From assembly GCA_905178155.1 (NCBI GenBank), contig CAJINV010000007.1:606358-670357 (forward strand): 64,000 nucleotides of DNA. The letters are read 5' to 3'. A model generated the notes under the pieces. The model was not told where the DNA came from. It did not search any database and saw nothing but the letters and a program-made list of their open reading frames with translations. A program made the translations under genes and the position numbers. This DNA comes from Amoebophrya sp. A120 (Eukaryota; Sar; Dinophyceae; Syndiniales; Amoebophryaceae). Shown piece after piece: positions 10,663 through 23,327 of this stretch; position 1 is the first letter of the stretch; each line of letters begins with the position of its first letter.

Positions 10663-13600
10663 ATGTCCACGACTTCTTGTCCCGCCGCTGGTTTAGAAGT
10701 GCAACCAAGCGGTTCTTCTAGTTCTGCGGCGCGGAAAACCAAAACAACATCATCATCTCCACAACCACTCTCCGTCCTCATGTTGTCATTCTTCCTTTCT
10801 TCCAACATCTTCTGCTCTCTCATAAACCCAGCGGACGCCGGGCTGTCCATCACGAAGAGGGCCGCTTCGGCCGGGAAAACGTCGCTCTTCCCCGAGCAGG
10901 CGATGCAGCAAAACCGGGACAGTGGGAATGATTATCATCACAATTACATCGAACGGCACCTGCTGAGCCCTTTGCGGCAGGAAATCTACGTGGATAGGAA
11001 GAATTTAGTGCGGGTCTTAAGGGAGGAGAAAGAGAATGATAGTGCCAACCCAGCGGAATCTGCACTTCTGCCAAGTAAAAGCGGGAATAATTATACGAAT
11101 ACCAGTCGAGGAGAACTTTCTCTACATCATGATCTCTCGCCAGAACAACTACTACAACAATCAGGTTTCAAATACAACAAGCTGACTGCAGAAAACATCC
11201 GGGACAGCTACAGTGTCATCCCCCGGTCATTCTTTCCCAACCACCACTTCTTCCGAGATTTGGATTATCGGAGGAGAGGGCTGGATGATGATGATGATGA
11301 TAGTGATGATGAACCACACCGCAAAAAGAAGAACTCCATTTTACAAACGCGATTAAAAAAACTTCGTCGTTTCCGTCGGCAGTTCCGTGACCCCAGGATG
11401 AACAAACCACCGACAGAAAAGACTGTCTTCGACGATTTCTGGAGTGTTTTGTTTCCGGAGGATAGTGGGACAGATCAAGAAACTCAAGAAACCATTACAA
11501 CTTTCTCGTCCGATCAATCAGCAGCATCAGCATCTTCATCTGGTACAACCAAGAAAACCCAGTCGAAAACACGAACAAAGCGCTCTCCAACCTCCCGTGA
11601 GAAGTGGGAGTTAGAAGAGGAGCAGCACGAGGAGTATTTTTTCACCATTGACGCCACCAACGCTTTAACCACCGCGGCGTTTTCCTACGATTTCCAAACC
11701 CTGGACCGGATGAGCAGACGGGGCAACTCCGAGATTTTGCACTCCGAGGCAAGGAGACAGGGAAATCCGGCGAAGCTGCTGGCACCGCTGGGGGGACACC
11801 GGGAGTACTATGGGTTGCGAGACGTGAGTACTATGGGCCCGATTGTGACGACGAATGTGATTCCGCCGTTGGACTTGGAGCTGCAGGGGAATACAATTAC
11901 AAACGGAAAGTCAAGAACTTCTTCTACATCAACTATTAAGGCATCAACATCATCTTCATCCCGCAGAACGTCTTCTCGTCCCCCGACTCCAAAATACGTC
12001 CGGCGGTCGGTTGGTTCTTTCGTTTTCGGAAAAAGCTTTCCGGAGGGCGTTTTCACAGGGGAGTCGCTGCTAGAGCAACTGCGCGTATTTCAAGAGAGTG
12101 CAAGGAATTCCGGACAGTCTCGTGGTTCTACTTCTTCTTCCACAAGCAGCACAGCAGAACATTATCAAGCCTCTCCGTTCACGCCCAAGATGATGCCCCT
12201 GCACATCGAGCCTTTGTTCGACCGGAAGACGCTGTACCGGGGCGGATTGCTTCTCGACTCGGCACAGTGGAAGATCGTTCCGGGGGAGAAATTTGCGGAT
12301 AAGAGGTTCAAGGAACTCGTGAAAATTGCAACGAAGTACGGATTGCAGTCGACGAAGGTGTTTGAACAAGGGAACAACAATGAGATGAGCTCCGAGCAGC
12401 AGCATGGGTGCAACAGTATCTCCTCTTGCAGTTCCAGAAATACAAGTTCATCGTCTATGACTGCCGGTGCAGCAGCGGTAGGAAACAAATCGACAAGAAT
12501 GTTCGCCCCGGACGCGGTCGACCGGGTCACTGCGCTGCTTAAGGGGAAGGAGGAAGGGGACGGAACGGGTCTTATCTTGGATAGCAATGCTGGCTGGACC
12601 AAGCAAATGAAAAAAGCTCTGGACACCCCGGAAGACTACGTGGAGGAAGGACTGCTTCGTAACTTCCTCGCACCTGCTCCGCCTACGAAAGCAAATGGAA
12701 GAGCCGAAAGTTCTGATGCGAACAAGTCTACTACTTTTTCGAAGCAAGGATCCATCGGTACAACTGCGCGAGATGTTGAACAGGACAACGCTCCTGCAGG
12801 AAGCACTAACAAATACCAGCCGCAATCCGCCGGCGCTGTCGTACTAGAAAAAATTTCCGACCTCGCGTTAGAGTTGCGAAACGCCTTGCTCTCGAAGGTG
12901 AAAACGAATGCGACGGCGGATGCAGTTGCGGACGACGTCGAGGGGAAAGACACTGCTAGTGGTCTTACGCAAAAGGAAATAAAGCAGAACAAGAACGCCA
13001 CGACAACCAGCGAAACTGACGCTACGTCCAACCTGCCGACAGCCGCAAACTTTTTCGAACCAAGGAGAATGCGGACCCGGAAGTGGAATGAGAAAAGGGC
13101 GAAGCGGGAACTGTCGAAGACCACGGGTGTAGCGGTATCGTCCCAAATGTCATGCAGCACCAGCAATACAAATTCCAATCCGGCAAGCAAACACAAGCAG
13201 CCGTCTTGGGAGACTCGCGACTTCCCGTCTTTCTTGTTGCAAAAGGAGATCCAGGAGCTGTTGCCGAGATTGAGCACTCTGCAGATGCGAAAGGAGGTTT
13301 TTAGCAGTGGAAGTGCTACTTCTGCCGCTCAGCACGAGAACAACTTCTACAAAACGGAAACCGGGACGAGCAGCACACCACCGCACTTCTTCCAACAAGT
13401 TTCCTACTCGCTCGAGTTCCGCACCCCGGTCTTGCTCCAGTCTCTGATCGTCTCGGGAAACAGCAAACATTTTCAATCCGCCATCGCCTACCTCGATGGC
13501 GAGGCGCAGTTTGTGATCCCGTTCCGGCTGATTCTGGATGGAGCAGATGGAAAAACTGAAAAGAATCTCTACGACCTTTCCGAATCCACGACCAGTTGGC

Positions 13601-16600
13601 ACGCGATCGACGAGCTCAGGTTTGTGAATGCATATCGCGAGAAAAAAGTGTTACAGTTACACACTCTGATGGGAGACAAGCAAGACAGACAACTTCTGTC
13701 ATGCAGGAAATGCATGCCAGCCTCATTTCATTCGTGTTTTCCCTTATGGTCTGCGCATCACAGGTTTTCTTAGCCATGTCGAGCAACTTTGTGATGCAGA
13801 AACTCCAACAAATGTGTAATTGTAACACTTTTTTCCTGTGATAATGCAGATGGAATCATGAATACGGCAAGTGGTGAAAATGATGCTAGCAAAAATTCCT
13901 CGCCGTTGAAAATCCACTACATCGAGGTGGAGCCCGCCGTGGGGTATGAAAGTGCACAACTCCCTTTCCCCCTCATTTGTGATGCAAAGTGCCAACGCCA
14001 CCCTTTGCCTTTTGCCACGACTATGCATGACAGATTTTGAGAGCCGAAACAGCAACAGAATCGGTCGCCAATTTTTTGTCATGTAGAGCCTGCATCCTTG
14101 CCAGAGCTTGTGTTGCTGGGACTGCCATTCAAATGAGGCGGGGGGGGAGTTGTGCAGCACTCTCATATGGGGTTCGGCGAGCTCAAAACCGGTTCGCAAT
14201 CGTTTTTGCTGTTCCGGGATTTGCTGCAAAGGAAGTGGGTGGAGGACTGTCAGGCGATAGTGACTTCTACGCCGGAGAATGAAGTCTCCAGTACCAAGAA
14301 AACTGATCCAAAATCTTCCAACCTCATTTCGAGCAAGAAACACGAGAACAAAACCAACACTCCACTTCTGAAGAAACGCAACAGAAACGACGACTCCACC
14401 TCTGAAGACTCGGAAGATCTGGACCGCTTGGATTCGGACGACAGCACGGATAGCATTTCCTCTACTTCCGCAGAGAGCGACGAGGATGCCGAAGCTGTTT
14501 TGAAAAGCCGCATGAAAAAAATGAAACCAAAGAACAGGAAAAAGAAGCACAAAAACCACACTGGTGCGTCATCAAAAGGAGATCGCTCTACTAGCACAAC
14601 TGCGGACCCAAATACTGAATCAGCTGGTTCACCGCAAACTAACAAGCCGAAACTCGAAGTCCCACCCCTTCGCTCCATTTTCCACCTGTTCCACCGCATG
14701 TCGGCGCTGGCGAAAATCGCGACTTCCGAGCACAAAACGACTTTCGACAACCTCCAATTTCGCTTTCAGATAAAAGATTCAACGACAAAAGAAAACAACC
14801 AGCACGAAGTAGACAGCACACAGCAACAGCACACGGAACTCATCCCCTTCTACAACGAGTACGACATTGCGAACTCTTTAAACAACAAAAACCAGTTTGT
14901 CGAGCTGATGATCCTGACCCCGAACGGCGCGATTGACGCGCAACGGGTGGACAAGCAGGCGAAAAAGTACTTGATTTCCCTCGATTTCGCGCTGAAAAAT
15001 GGGTACAAGATGCTGCCAGAGAATCTGATGAACAACTACCTGTCCCGGGATTTGATACAAAGACAAGCGTTTCTGGTCACGCGGTTCTTCTTTCTGGCGC
15101 CTGGTACTTCTTCGGAGCAACACGAGACGAAGCGGAGGAGGGACAACGAATGGGTAGATTCGGCGCTGGACGCGTTGGAGTTATCCTGTGCAAAGGCATC
15201 GTACTCGTACTAATCGCAGTCATGCAAGACAAATTTCTTGTTTAACCTAAGTCAGCATGACAGATTCCATTTGTCATGCTGAGCGAATTTGTATTGCAGT
15301 ACTACGAGTACGATACTTTTGCAGTTCATAGGAGTTGGTGGATGACGATTTTGTCCGTTTCGCGACCGAGATGCAATTTTTGCTCGCACTCTGGGGACGG
15401 ATGCTGCTGGGCGGTGGTGGGTTTGGGAAGCATGACGAAGGGACGAATAATCCTCCGGTTATGCAGAATTTCGTCGCTATGTTGGATGACAGTAGCGACG
15501 GATTCGCTTTGCCAAGTTTAAGAACTGCTGCTACGCAAGCTGTTTCTAGCGAGGAGGCTGTAGAGGTGCCACTGCGCGAAGCAGAAACGTCGCATGCTGG
15601 TGCGGGAACATCGATACAGCAAGAAGATCAACACCACACGGAGGTAGAGGTAGTGGAGAAACCACTTCTATCGAATAAAGCGGACGACGAGGTTCTTCTT
15701 CTTCCCGTGACTCCGGATGCAGTGTCGGACGAGTCTGCAGCTTCACATGATGATCCTGTCGCGGAGCAGCAGTGGGTGCAGACCCATCTCACGTTCGACG
15801 AAATCCAAACCGAGGACGAGTTCAACAAGTACGTGCAACGAGAATTTTTCGACAAACTTGAAAACGGAAATACAAATAACACGATCAGTACAACTTCTAG
15901 CATCAAACCAGAACTGCAATTTCTCCCATCCGTCATGAAAGCATCCGACCGACTTCCGGCCTTCCTTCCCGTGGCAGACGTAGTTTTTGAACCTGAAGAA
16001 AGCCATAGCGAAGCAGACCTGCATAATCCGCCCTCTTTGCTGCAACGAGCTACAAGTTTCCTTTCTGCTACCGTATTTGGACGAACAAGCGCTCCAACCC
16101 AAATTATCCACCCGCTGGAGATCTCCCTGGCTAACGGCGCGAAATTGGACATGTTTGATGTCGCAATGCGTTCCCCACAGTACTTCTTCGACGAGACTCT
16201 GTGGGCAGTGGAAGCAAATTTGGGCCTCGATGACGCGGTCAAATTGGAACTGATACAGCCCTTGAAGATGGAACAAAATAAGACAGCAGCTGCAGAAGGC
16301 CGCGAGAAAGAACATCAGAAAGAACTCTACAAGATTGCGTGTTTGAAGCCGGTGTTCGAAATTGAGGCGGACAAAACGCAGCGGTACACGCTCGAGGTGA
16401 TCATCTTGGACTTTTTTCAGTTCGACCATGAAACCGGGCCGGGCAATGCAAATCCTTGTTTTCGTCATGGTCATGCAGAAGCAGCGACTGTGACCGCGAC
16501 ACCCACGGCAGCAGCTCCGGTTGTAGCGGTGCCGCCGCTTCTAGACGGTGGTCATTTGATGAACGACTTGTTTATTTCCGATGGTGGAAGTGATGTTTCT

Positions 16601-19600
16601 TCGGTCGAAGACGATCCGGTGAGGAGGACGCAGACTTCGTCCAACGACGTGCCTATCGCTATTGATGTCGTGGCGCAAGATGCAGTGGAGCGACATTCAC
16701 GATCTCCAACGGCGCCGACCATGGCTGGGAGATTTCTTTCTGAACAGGCTGCGATGAAACTTGGCGAGCAAGAATCTGGTGGCGCGATCCCTTCAGTGCC
16801 TCTAGCGAAGAAGAGGGCCATGCACGAATTGCATGAGCAGCATGACTTTCAAGAAGAAGACCACTCTACGGCTCCACTCGAGGCCGCACCGCTTCTGGCG
16901 AAGCGTCATGCAGCTACAAAAGAAGCCGCGGCGTCCCCGGATGCACGAAGCAAAGCGGCGAATCAAAACTACGGCAAGCAGGGTGACAGTACGACTTCAT
17001 CTCCCAGCTTGGCAGCCACGCCGGGTTCATCTCCACAGGTCGTGGGGCGGTCGGGTCGCCGGAGTACCAAGGGGAAGACAGCTACTAGTGAATCGACGGA
17101 AAAACAAGAAGCTCCGTCGCGACAGCAGGAGCAAACATCTGGAGTTCTTGAACAAGTAGAAGGATTTTTGTCAGGCCAAAAGCTGCCGACATCAACCTCG
17201 TCCCCACCTTCCATTTCCACCGGAAAGAAGAACACACCACCAAAGATATCAAGTGCAAAAATGTCTGGGTCTGGAAGATCGCAACTTGGCATGCTGTTTT
17301 TGCACGCTAAAAAAAGTATTGCATGACCAGCATTGTGCTACACGGACAGGGCATTTCTCATGCGGAAGGTGCATCAGGAAGCCCGCTAAAGGTCTGCGAT
17401 GCTAGGTCATGCATTACAGGCATGATAGGCCATGAGAAATATGCATGAAAAATCTTGCACTCTTCCAGACCCAGACATTTTTGCATTTGATAAAAGAAAA
17501 GGGTGCACTACTTCGACCTGCTGACAGACACTCCCGCCCATCTCCTGATCTTTCTCGCACAAGAATTCCCCGCGACTTTTATCACCGACGAGGTTCTCCA
17601 GAATCTGAAAGCGGCGAAGGAGAAAAACCTTTCTCTCAGTCCGATTTTGGAGAACGTGGAGCTGCAAGACCAGTTAGAACAATTCGGGCCGGACGGTTCG
17701 GAATTCGGGATTTGGACGGTAATCGAAAAGTGGGTAACCAACCGGTTTCAGAAATTGGATTCGCTCGCGAGAAAACTGGTCGTGAAGCGGGTGAGCGCGC
17801 CGGTAGCTAGTTCGGAAAAGGTTTCGGCTGTAGAACACTGGATGATCAAGGTGAATGAGGTTTTTGATAAGACGCTGAAAGTGGACCCGAAGTTGGTCGA
17901 GATGTTTCGGAGGGCAGCAGGAGGGGATCTGCAGCAGCAGCAGCAAAAACTGCCCATGAACAAGACTTCTGCAGTACAAGTAGGTGCTGCACCCACGAAA
18001 CCCGCGGCATCCACCTCTACCTCGTCTTCGCCAGTAGAACTCCAGCAGCTGCAAGCAGAGCCAGCATCAGCTGCAGTGGAGCCTCCAGTGCAAGACGCAG
18101 CTACAGCTGTTTTCCCGAGAAGTAGTGAAGTAGAGACGCCAATTGCAGGGACAAAAGAACAGCTTGAAGACCACTTGGTGCCTGCAATCAACAAGAAGAA
18201 CCCAGCGGTTCTTCAACTAGAGCCGCAACATTCCGTGTCCGCCCATCTTCCGCAAGAAAAACGACCATCAACATCGCAGGAGCTCTTAATCCTCCCGCGA
18301 ACGGAAAACTTCAAAATTGTTCCCGCAGTGGAGATTATGCAGCGGTGGCTGTATGCGATTGTTGCAGATGAAGCGGATTTATCAAATGCAAAAATGTCTG
18401 GGTCTGGGAGATTGCGAGATTTGTCATGCTAGTCTGGCATGACTCTGAACTCTGTGCTGTATGGCCGTTAAGAGCTCCTCTGCCCTGTCATGCAAAAACG
18501 CAGTTTCTCATGCGGAGTACGCAACTCAGAACCATGGAAAAAACTTGTCATGCTTGGCAGCGCATTACACTGAGTTCACTACTCCCTCTCTTGCGTCACA
18601 AGTTTGTTCCAGACCCAGACATTTTTGCAATTGATAGGATTTGGATGCGATCGACGAGGAGTTTGGCGAAGAAGGGGAAGAACAGCAACCTGTTGTCACG
18701 AAGTTTCAGCAGGATGCAGGAAGCATCAACGAAGGCGGAAATGAACCTGGGGAGGTCGGGCAGAACACAATGGCTGCACAAAGTTCTGTCATTCAGAAAA
18801 CAGCTCTACGTCTACAAGAAGAAGCTCACGACCTCGACGATGATGAGGATGGCAAAACCAGCCGTGCCAAAATGGCCCAAAACATCCAGGAGATCCTCGC
18901 GGAAGAGGATGAAAGCAATACCGAGCCACTACTGTACACTGCAAATCTGCCGGAACAAGCAACTGCGACAGTGGTTCCAGAGGATTTTCCTCTACCTGAG
19001 GTGACTACAGATCCTGAGGTTTTTGATACTGCTTCTACTGTTCCCGAAAGTGCAGCTTCTCTTTCGTCCTTGTTCTATGATGAGCTTGGCGCAATAGTAG
19101 ATGTCGGACCGGATCCTGTTGCTGCGTCGAACAACAGCATCAACCAACAGCACACAGAAATTCCCCCAGCAACAACATCTACTCCTACACCGCAAAGATT
19201 TCGAAACGGGAGGCGGGTAAAAACCCTGGACGAAATCATGCGGATGGACAACGATGGGGTGCATATCAAATGTAAAAATGTCTGGGTCTGGAAGATTGAA
19301 ACTTGTCATGCTAAATCCGAATAATGCAAAAATCTGTGTTGCATGAGTGCCAAAAGCTGTCCACTTTCGACCAAGTTGGGCGGGAGTTTCTCATGCGGGC
19401 TAGGCATGGTAGAGACCTCACAGACTCTGTCATGCTAGGTCCTGCATTCCAGACCTCATGGGTCATGGAAAATCTGCATGACAAACCTCGCAATCTTCCA
19501 GACCCAGACATTTTTGCAGTTGATACTGCAGGACTACATGCAACACCCCGACGACCCGTCTGGCTTCGACTTCCAGCGAGGGGCCGATTTAACAAAGGTC

Positions 19601-21546
19601 GGAGAGGACGCATTGGAAGTAGCGCAGGTGGGAGCAACAGGAACAAGGAAAATAAATTTCGCTGCAGTGGAGATGAACGGAACTACGATACTGGGTGGAG
19701 CAGGACACCAAGGGGCCGCGGGTTTGAAAATACCAGCAGGAGCAGCATCAACAAGAGCTACGGGCGGCATTCTTTCTTCGGCAGCACCGGCGGTACCAGC
19801 AGGGTCGTCCACCTGGATCATACCGCAAGCACCACCGGAAGAATTTCCAAACCTGCAGGCGGGTGACGATCAACTACAGTTGGACCAGGAAATCGAGGAC
19901 GAACTGCAGTACCAGCAAGACTTGTTGATGCGACTGGTTGAGGAAGACAAAGCCAGAGATGCGGAACTAGCTAGACATCAAAACGGGGAAGAAGAAGTCC
20001 TTGTGCAGCAAGCGGTACAACATGAACAGGAGGTTCATCTTCCGACGGCAGGAGTGGATCATCCCCCGCAGACTGCAGCAGAACCCGCGGCTGGTGCACC
20101 TTCAGATTCACTCCCTCTAGATGTTCTGAAACGACCTCAGCCTCCTGCAGAAGTCGAAATTTCATTCGAGGCGCCTCCAACAAATACCAGGTTCGAGCAC
20201 GAAGATTTACGGCATCCAGATCTGGACGATCTAGTGGGGCGAGATGAGGATGAAGAACATGATGGTGCAGTAACGACCCCAGATGTATCAAATGCGGGTC
20301 GAAATCCTTCTCCTTCACCCCTCTTCACGGCTGCGGAGTTGCACTGGCTCCTGCGACCGATGGCGTACGGAAAAAATGATCCGCCACCACGACCTGGTCG
20401 TTATGCAGCTGCGGGGGAATCCGAATCAGAAGCTAGTAGAAATGCAACACTCAGTACAACTTCTTCGGCTTCCGAAATAACGGAGAAGCGAAAAGAAGGA
20501 TCCGAGAGGGAGGTCGCTCTGGAAGTAACAGCAAACGGCACCACCTCAAATTATTCATCTGCGCAAAAGAAAGAACTCGAGCAACAACTGCGGAAGTTGC
20601 TGCCAGACGTACAACTTGAAGATGGCGCAACCACGACTCCAGAGCCGGAGCAGCTCGTGGACCAGAACCCAGGAGATGACATTGCGGCCAGTAGTTCACC
20701 ACCTACAGTGCCGGAAGCAGGCAGCAGAAATCACCCACTGCCTGTAGTTGTGAACAAAACTACTGCGTCAACATCATCCCGAGAACAGCAAGTAGAACCT
20801 GCAGACACCCTCCTCCCCTGGCCGTCCCACCCGAACGACCAGGAGGCCGCGAAGTGGGGGAGAGCCGGGCGGAGACGCGGAAACAAGAATCCTGGAGGGC
20901 CGGAGGTGAAGAAGAAAATTTTAGTTTTTCCAGCAGTGGACTTCTCCAGAGTGCAGAACAACAAGAATACGAAGATATCGAGTTTGTTTTTCCGGTTTGT
21001 CTCATACAAAAAGCTCCTACAATATGACAGTGCACAACTCCCCCTCCCCCTCATTTGTGATGCAAAATACCTAATTTACTCCTTGGCTCGTGGCCTTGTT
21101 TGCATGACAAGTTCTGGCAGCCCAAATAGCACAGACCTCCAGTCCATGTGAATTTGTCATGCGAAACCTGTATTCTTGCTAACGCTTGTATTGCTGTTCA
21201 TGCAATACAAATGAGGGGGAGGGGAGTTGTGCACTGTCATATACAAGTGGTTGTTTCCTGCTTTGCGGCGGTGTACCGGCGAGACGGGTTGTCGATAAAC
21301 AATCGGGTGGAGAATGAGGTTGATAGCAGCAAAAATGGGAACAATATCAGAAAGAAAAGCAACGACATCAAACCCGAAGCTCAAGACATGCAGCTCCACA
21401 TTTACACAACCGACGGTGAGCTGCAATTCGTGTACTCTTCGCAGCAGATGCTCAAGATGCGCGAGAACTATTTTCCCGAATTACTTCTAACTTTGTGGCA
21501 ACAAACTTACGACTTTCTGCGGTATGTGAAGTTGAATGAACAATGA
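10663..21546 (+). CDS. Giant secreted or membrane protein, 3093 residues, eight exons
   Basis: Exons 10663-13632, 13849-13944, 14173-15182, 15337-17245, 17497-18378, 18641-19263, 19531-21022 and 21247-21546 total 9282 nt, an exact codon multiple. The first ATG is 10663; a second at 10780 begins directly at a hydrophobic segment (MLSFFLSSNIFCSLINPADA), so a signal peptide is likely. Most of the chain is low-complexity Ser/Thr/Glu/Gln-rich, with an Asp run near 11280. Ordered islands include YSLEFRTPVLLQSLIVSGNS (about 13402), GELKTGSQSFLLFRDLLQRK (about 14175), FFDETLWAVEANLGLDDAVK (about 16180), WTVIEKWVTNRFQKLDSLAR (about 17714) and, at the end, MQLHIYTTDGELQFVYSSQQ. I recognise no family. 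All seven introns are introners from four TIR families. Adjacent ordered blocks join cleanly across every one. Confidence 0.8.
13633..13843 (+). mobile_element. Introner IE-D acting as intron
   Basis: TIRs begin TATCGCGAGAAAAAAGTG and end CACTTTTTTCCTGTGATA. DR ATGCA at 13628-13632 and 13844-13848. Splicing joins ELRFVNA to DGIMNTAS in frame. Confidence 0.85.
13945..14167 (+). mobile_element. Introner IE-C acting as intron
   Basis: TIRs TATGAAAGTGCACAACTCCC and GGGAGTTGTGCAGCACTCTC. DR TGGGG at 13940-13944 and 14168-14172. Joins EPAVG to FGELKTG. The exon before it is only 96 nt. Confidence 0.85.
15183..15331 (+). mobile_element. Introner IE-B acting as intron
   Basis: 149 bp. TIRs contain GCAAAGGCATCGTACTCGTA and TACGAGTACGATACTTTTGC. 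DR GAGTT at 15178-15182 and 15332-15336. Joins LDALEL to VDDDFVRF. Confidence 0.85.
17246..17492 (+). mobile_element. Introner IE-A acting as intron
   Basis: Starts ATATCAAGTGCAAAAATGTC; the 3' end is its inverted copy with TTTGATA. DR AAAG at 17242-17245 and 17493-17496. Joins NTPPK to KRVHYFDLLTD. Confidence 0.85.
18379..18637 (+). mobile_element. Introner IE-A acting as intron
   Basis: TIRs as in other IE-A copies. DR GAT at 18376-18378 and 18638-18640. The interior resembles the copy at 55852 in the same orientation. Joins VADEAD to LDAIDEEFGEE. Confidence 0.85.
19264..19526 (+). mobile_element. Introner IE-A acting as intron
   Basis: Starts TATCAAATGTAAAAATGTC and ends TTTTTGCAGTTGATAC. 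DR TGCA at 19260-19263 and 19527-19530. Joins MDNDGV to QDYMQHPDD. Confidence 0.85.
21023..21241 (+). mobile_element. Introner IE-C acting as intron
   Basis: TIRs TATGACAGTGCACAACTCCC and GGGAGTTGTGCACTGTCATA. DR TACAA at 21018-21022 and 21242-21246. Joins SYKKLLQ to VVVSCFAAVY. Confidence 0.88.
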
Positions 21547-23327
21547 AAAAACAAAGAAATTGATGAGGAACAAGGTAAAGGTCCAAGTACTAGGTTTCAT
21601 ACAAAAAAATCTTCGCAACGTTTTACTTTTAGCAGTTGATACCTTTTTAGTTTTTATTGTACCAAACCCCAAACGAATCAATCAGCAGAATCATAGCTCG
21701 GGCGTACCACGGGGGAAAATTAACGGCTCGACAATTGTACTCGACAACATGTTGTAAAATGAACTTCTTTGCGTTTGCCAGTGAAAAACAGTTCGCAAGA
21801 AATCAAAACTAAAGCGTATCCGCAACCAACCTGTATAATTTAGACAGTTAATCAATCTTCTATCGTGTGAGTATCTTATCTCACGCGGCACGAAAACGGA
21901 CGGAGGTTCGTAGTCGTAGTCGTGTGCGACCTATGCCAGACAGCATTTCGGCGTGAAGTTTCACAAGTTTCGCTTTCAGAAGTATCGCTTTTCTACGCGG
22001 TTTGAGCAAGAACTGATACTAAACCTTTCCTCCAAGCTGACAAATGAGCTCACATTTTACAGTTTCTCACTTTATTCCCCCACAAAAACCAACTCAATTT
22101 TATACAAGATGCTCGTCAATTTTACAAACTAGAATCCGAATAAAAATACACTCTGAAAGTAAACTCTGCTCAGAAGGTTTTAGACATGCCTTGCTAGGGG
22201 TCTACTTTTACCGGGGCCGCTTGATAAAATTGAAGATCCTCTACTGCGCAGTCCCTTCATTGCTCGTTCACGGTGGAGCACAACAAGACTTGTGCCTGCA
22301 GTTTGAGCTTTTATTTTGGACTAGTCTAAAAAGAAAAACCGTTGTACTAATACTGGAAGTTTAATAGCGAGATAAATGACAAAGACGAAGGAGTGACGTA
22401 CTCACACTGTAGCAGTATCTTCATGAAAATCTTCGTCTAGACAGAATGACAAACTGTACTGACAAGCTAAGTGGTACTGACTTACCCCCTTCTTCTTCTA
22501 CCCCTTAAACAAGCTGTAAATCTGTATATCCTGTTCTTTCATCACTTGTTGAGCTACGGACTTGAAAAAAATGCCGAAGAACCCAGCTGAGAACTTGTTG
22601 TGAGCAATTGTACCGAAATAATTTTCAGCGATGAAAATTTCCACTATGCTGCATTGTAGACCGTGCTTCTAGCTACAAAAGCATCATTCCTGATTTGATC
22701 TTACGAACGAACGATGATGTTGAGACCCTTCGAGAAGAAGGGAAGACTTCGAATGAAAACTGGAGCTAGTACCATGTTGCAAAAAGTTGTCCGAAGGATT
22801 TCGTCGAAACCAGCTGTAAAGCACCGAAGTTTCTGCAGCTACTTTTTCCCTCGCAGAGAACTCGCTAGTCAGCCACCGTGACAACTTTGGGGCGGATTGT
22901 TCTATGAAAATTTAGTGGCGCATATAATTGCCGCAGGTACTGAATCTGAATTCTGAAGATCAAGATTCTCATGAGCAGCTTTGTTGCAGCTGCAGGTTCG
23001 AAAGAGCGCGATGAAACGAGCGGAGATATTGAAGGTTGTCTTCTCCTGCTGGAGCGGAGGACTCATTTGCATAGGAAATAGAGCAAGACGGGGACGAGGT
23101 AGGAGCGAAAAATCTCACGAGGTACTAATTATTAAGGCCACGACGGGCGGGCTTGTAGTTCATTCGTGGATAGAGATGACCACGAGCAGAGTGAACTACA
23201 AAAGCAGACGCAATAACTACACCTTGTTGCGGAACAAAATGACGTAACATCAGGAAAAAATGACGTAAAAGAGAGTTGCCTTCTCTTCCGACGAAAACCG
23301 CAGCAGCACCCCGCGGACGCTGCCGCA
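21547..23327. other. Intergenic region
   Basis: About 1.8 kb between the giant gene and the cyclase gene. AT-rich at first, more GC-rich after 23000. Only short, unconvincing frames; nothing else recognised. Confidence 0.5.
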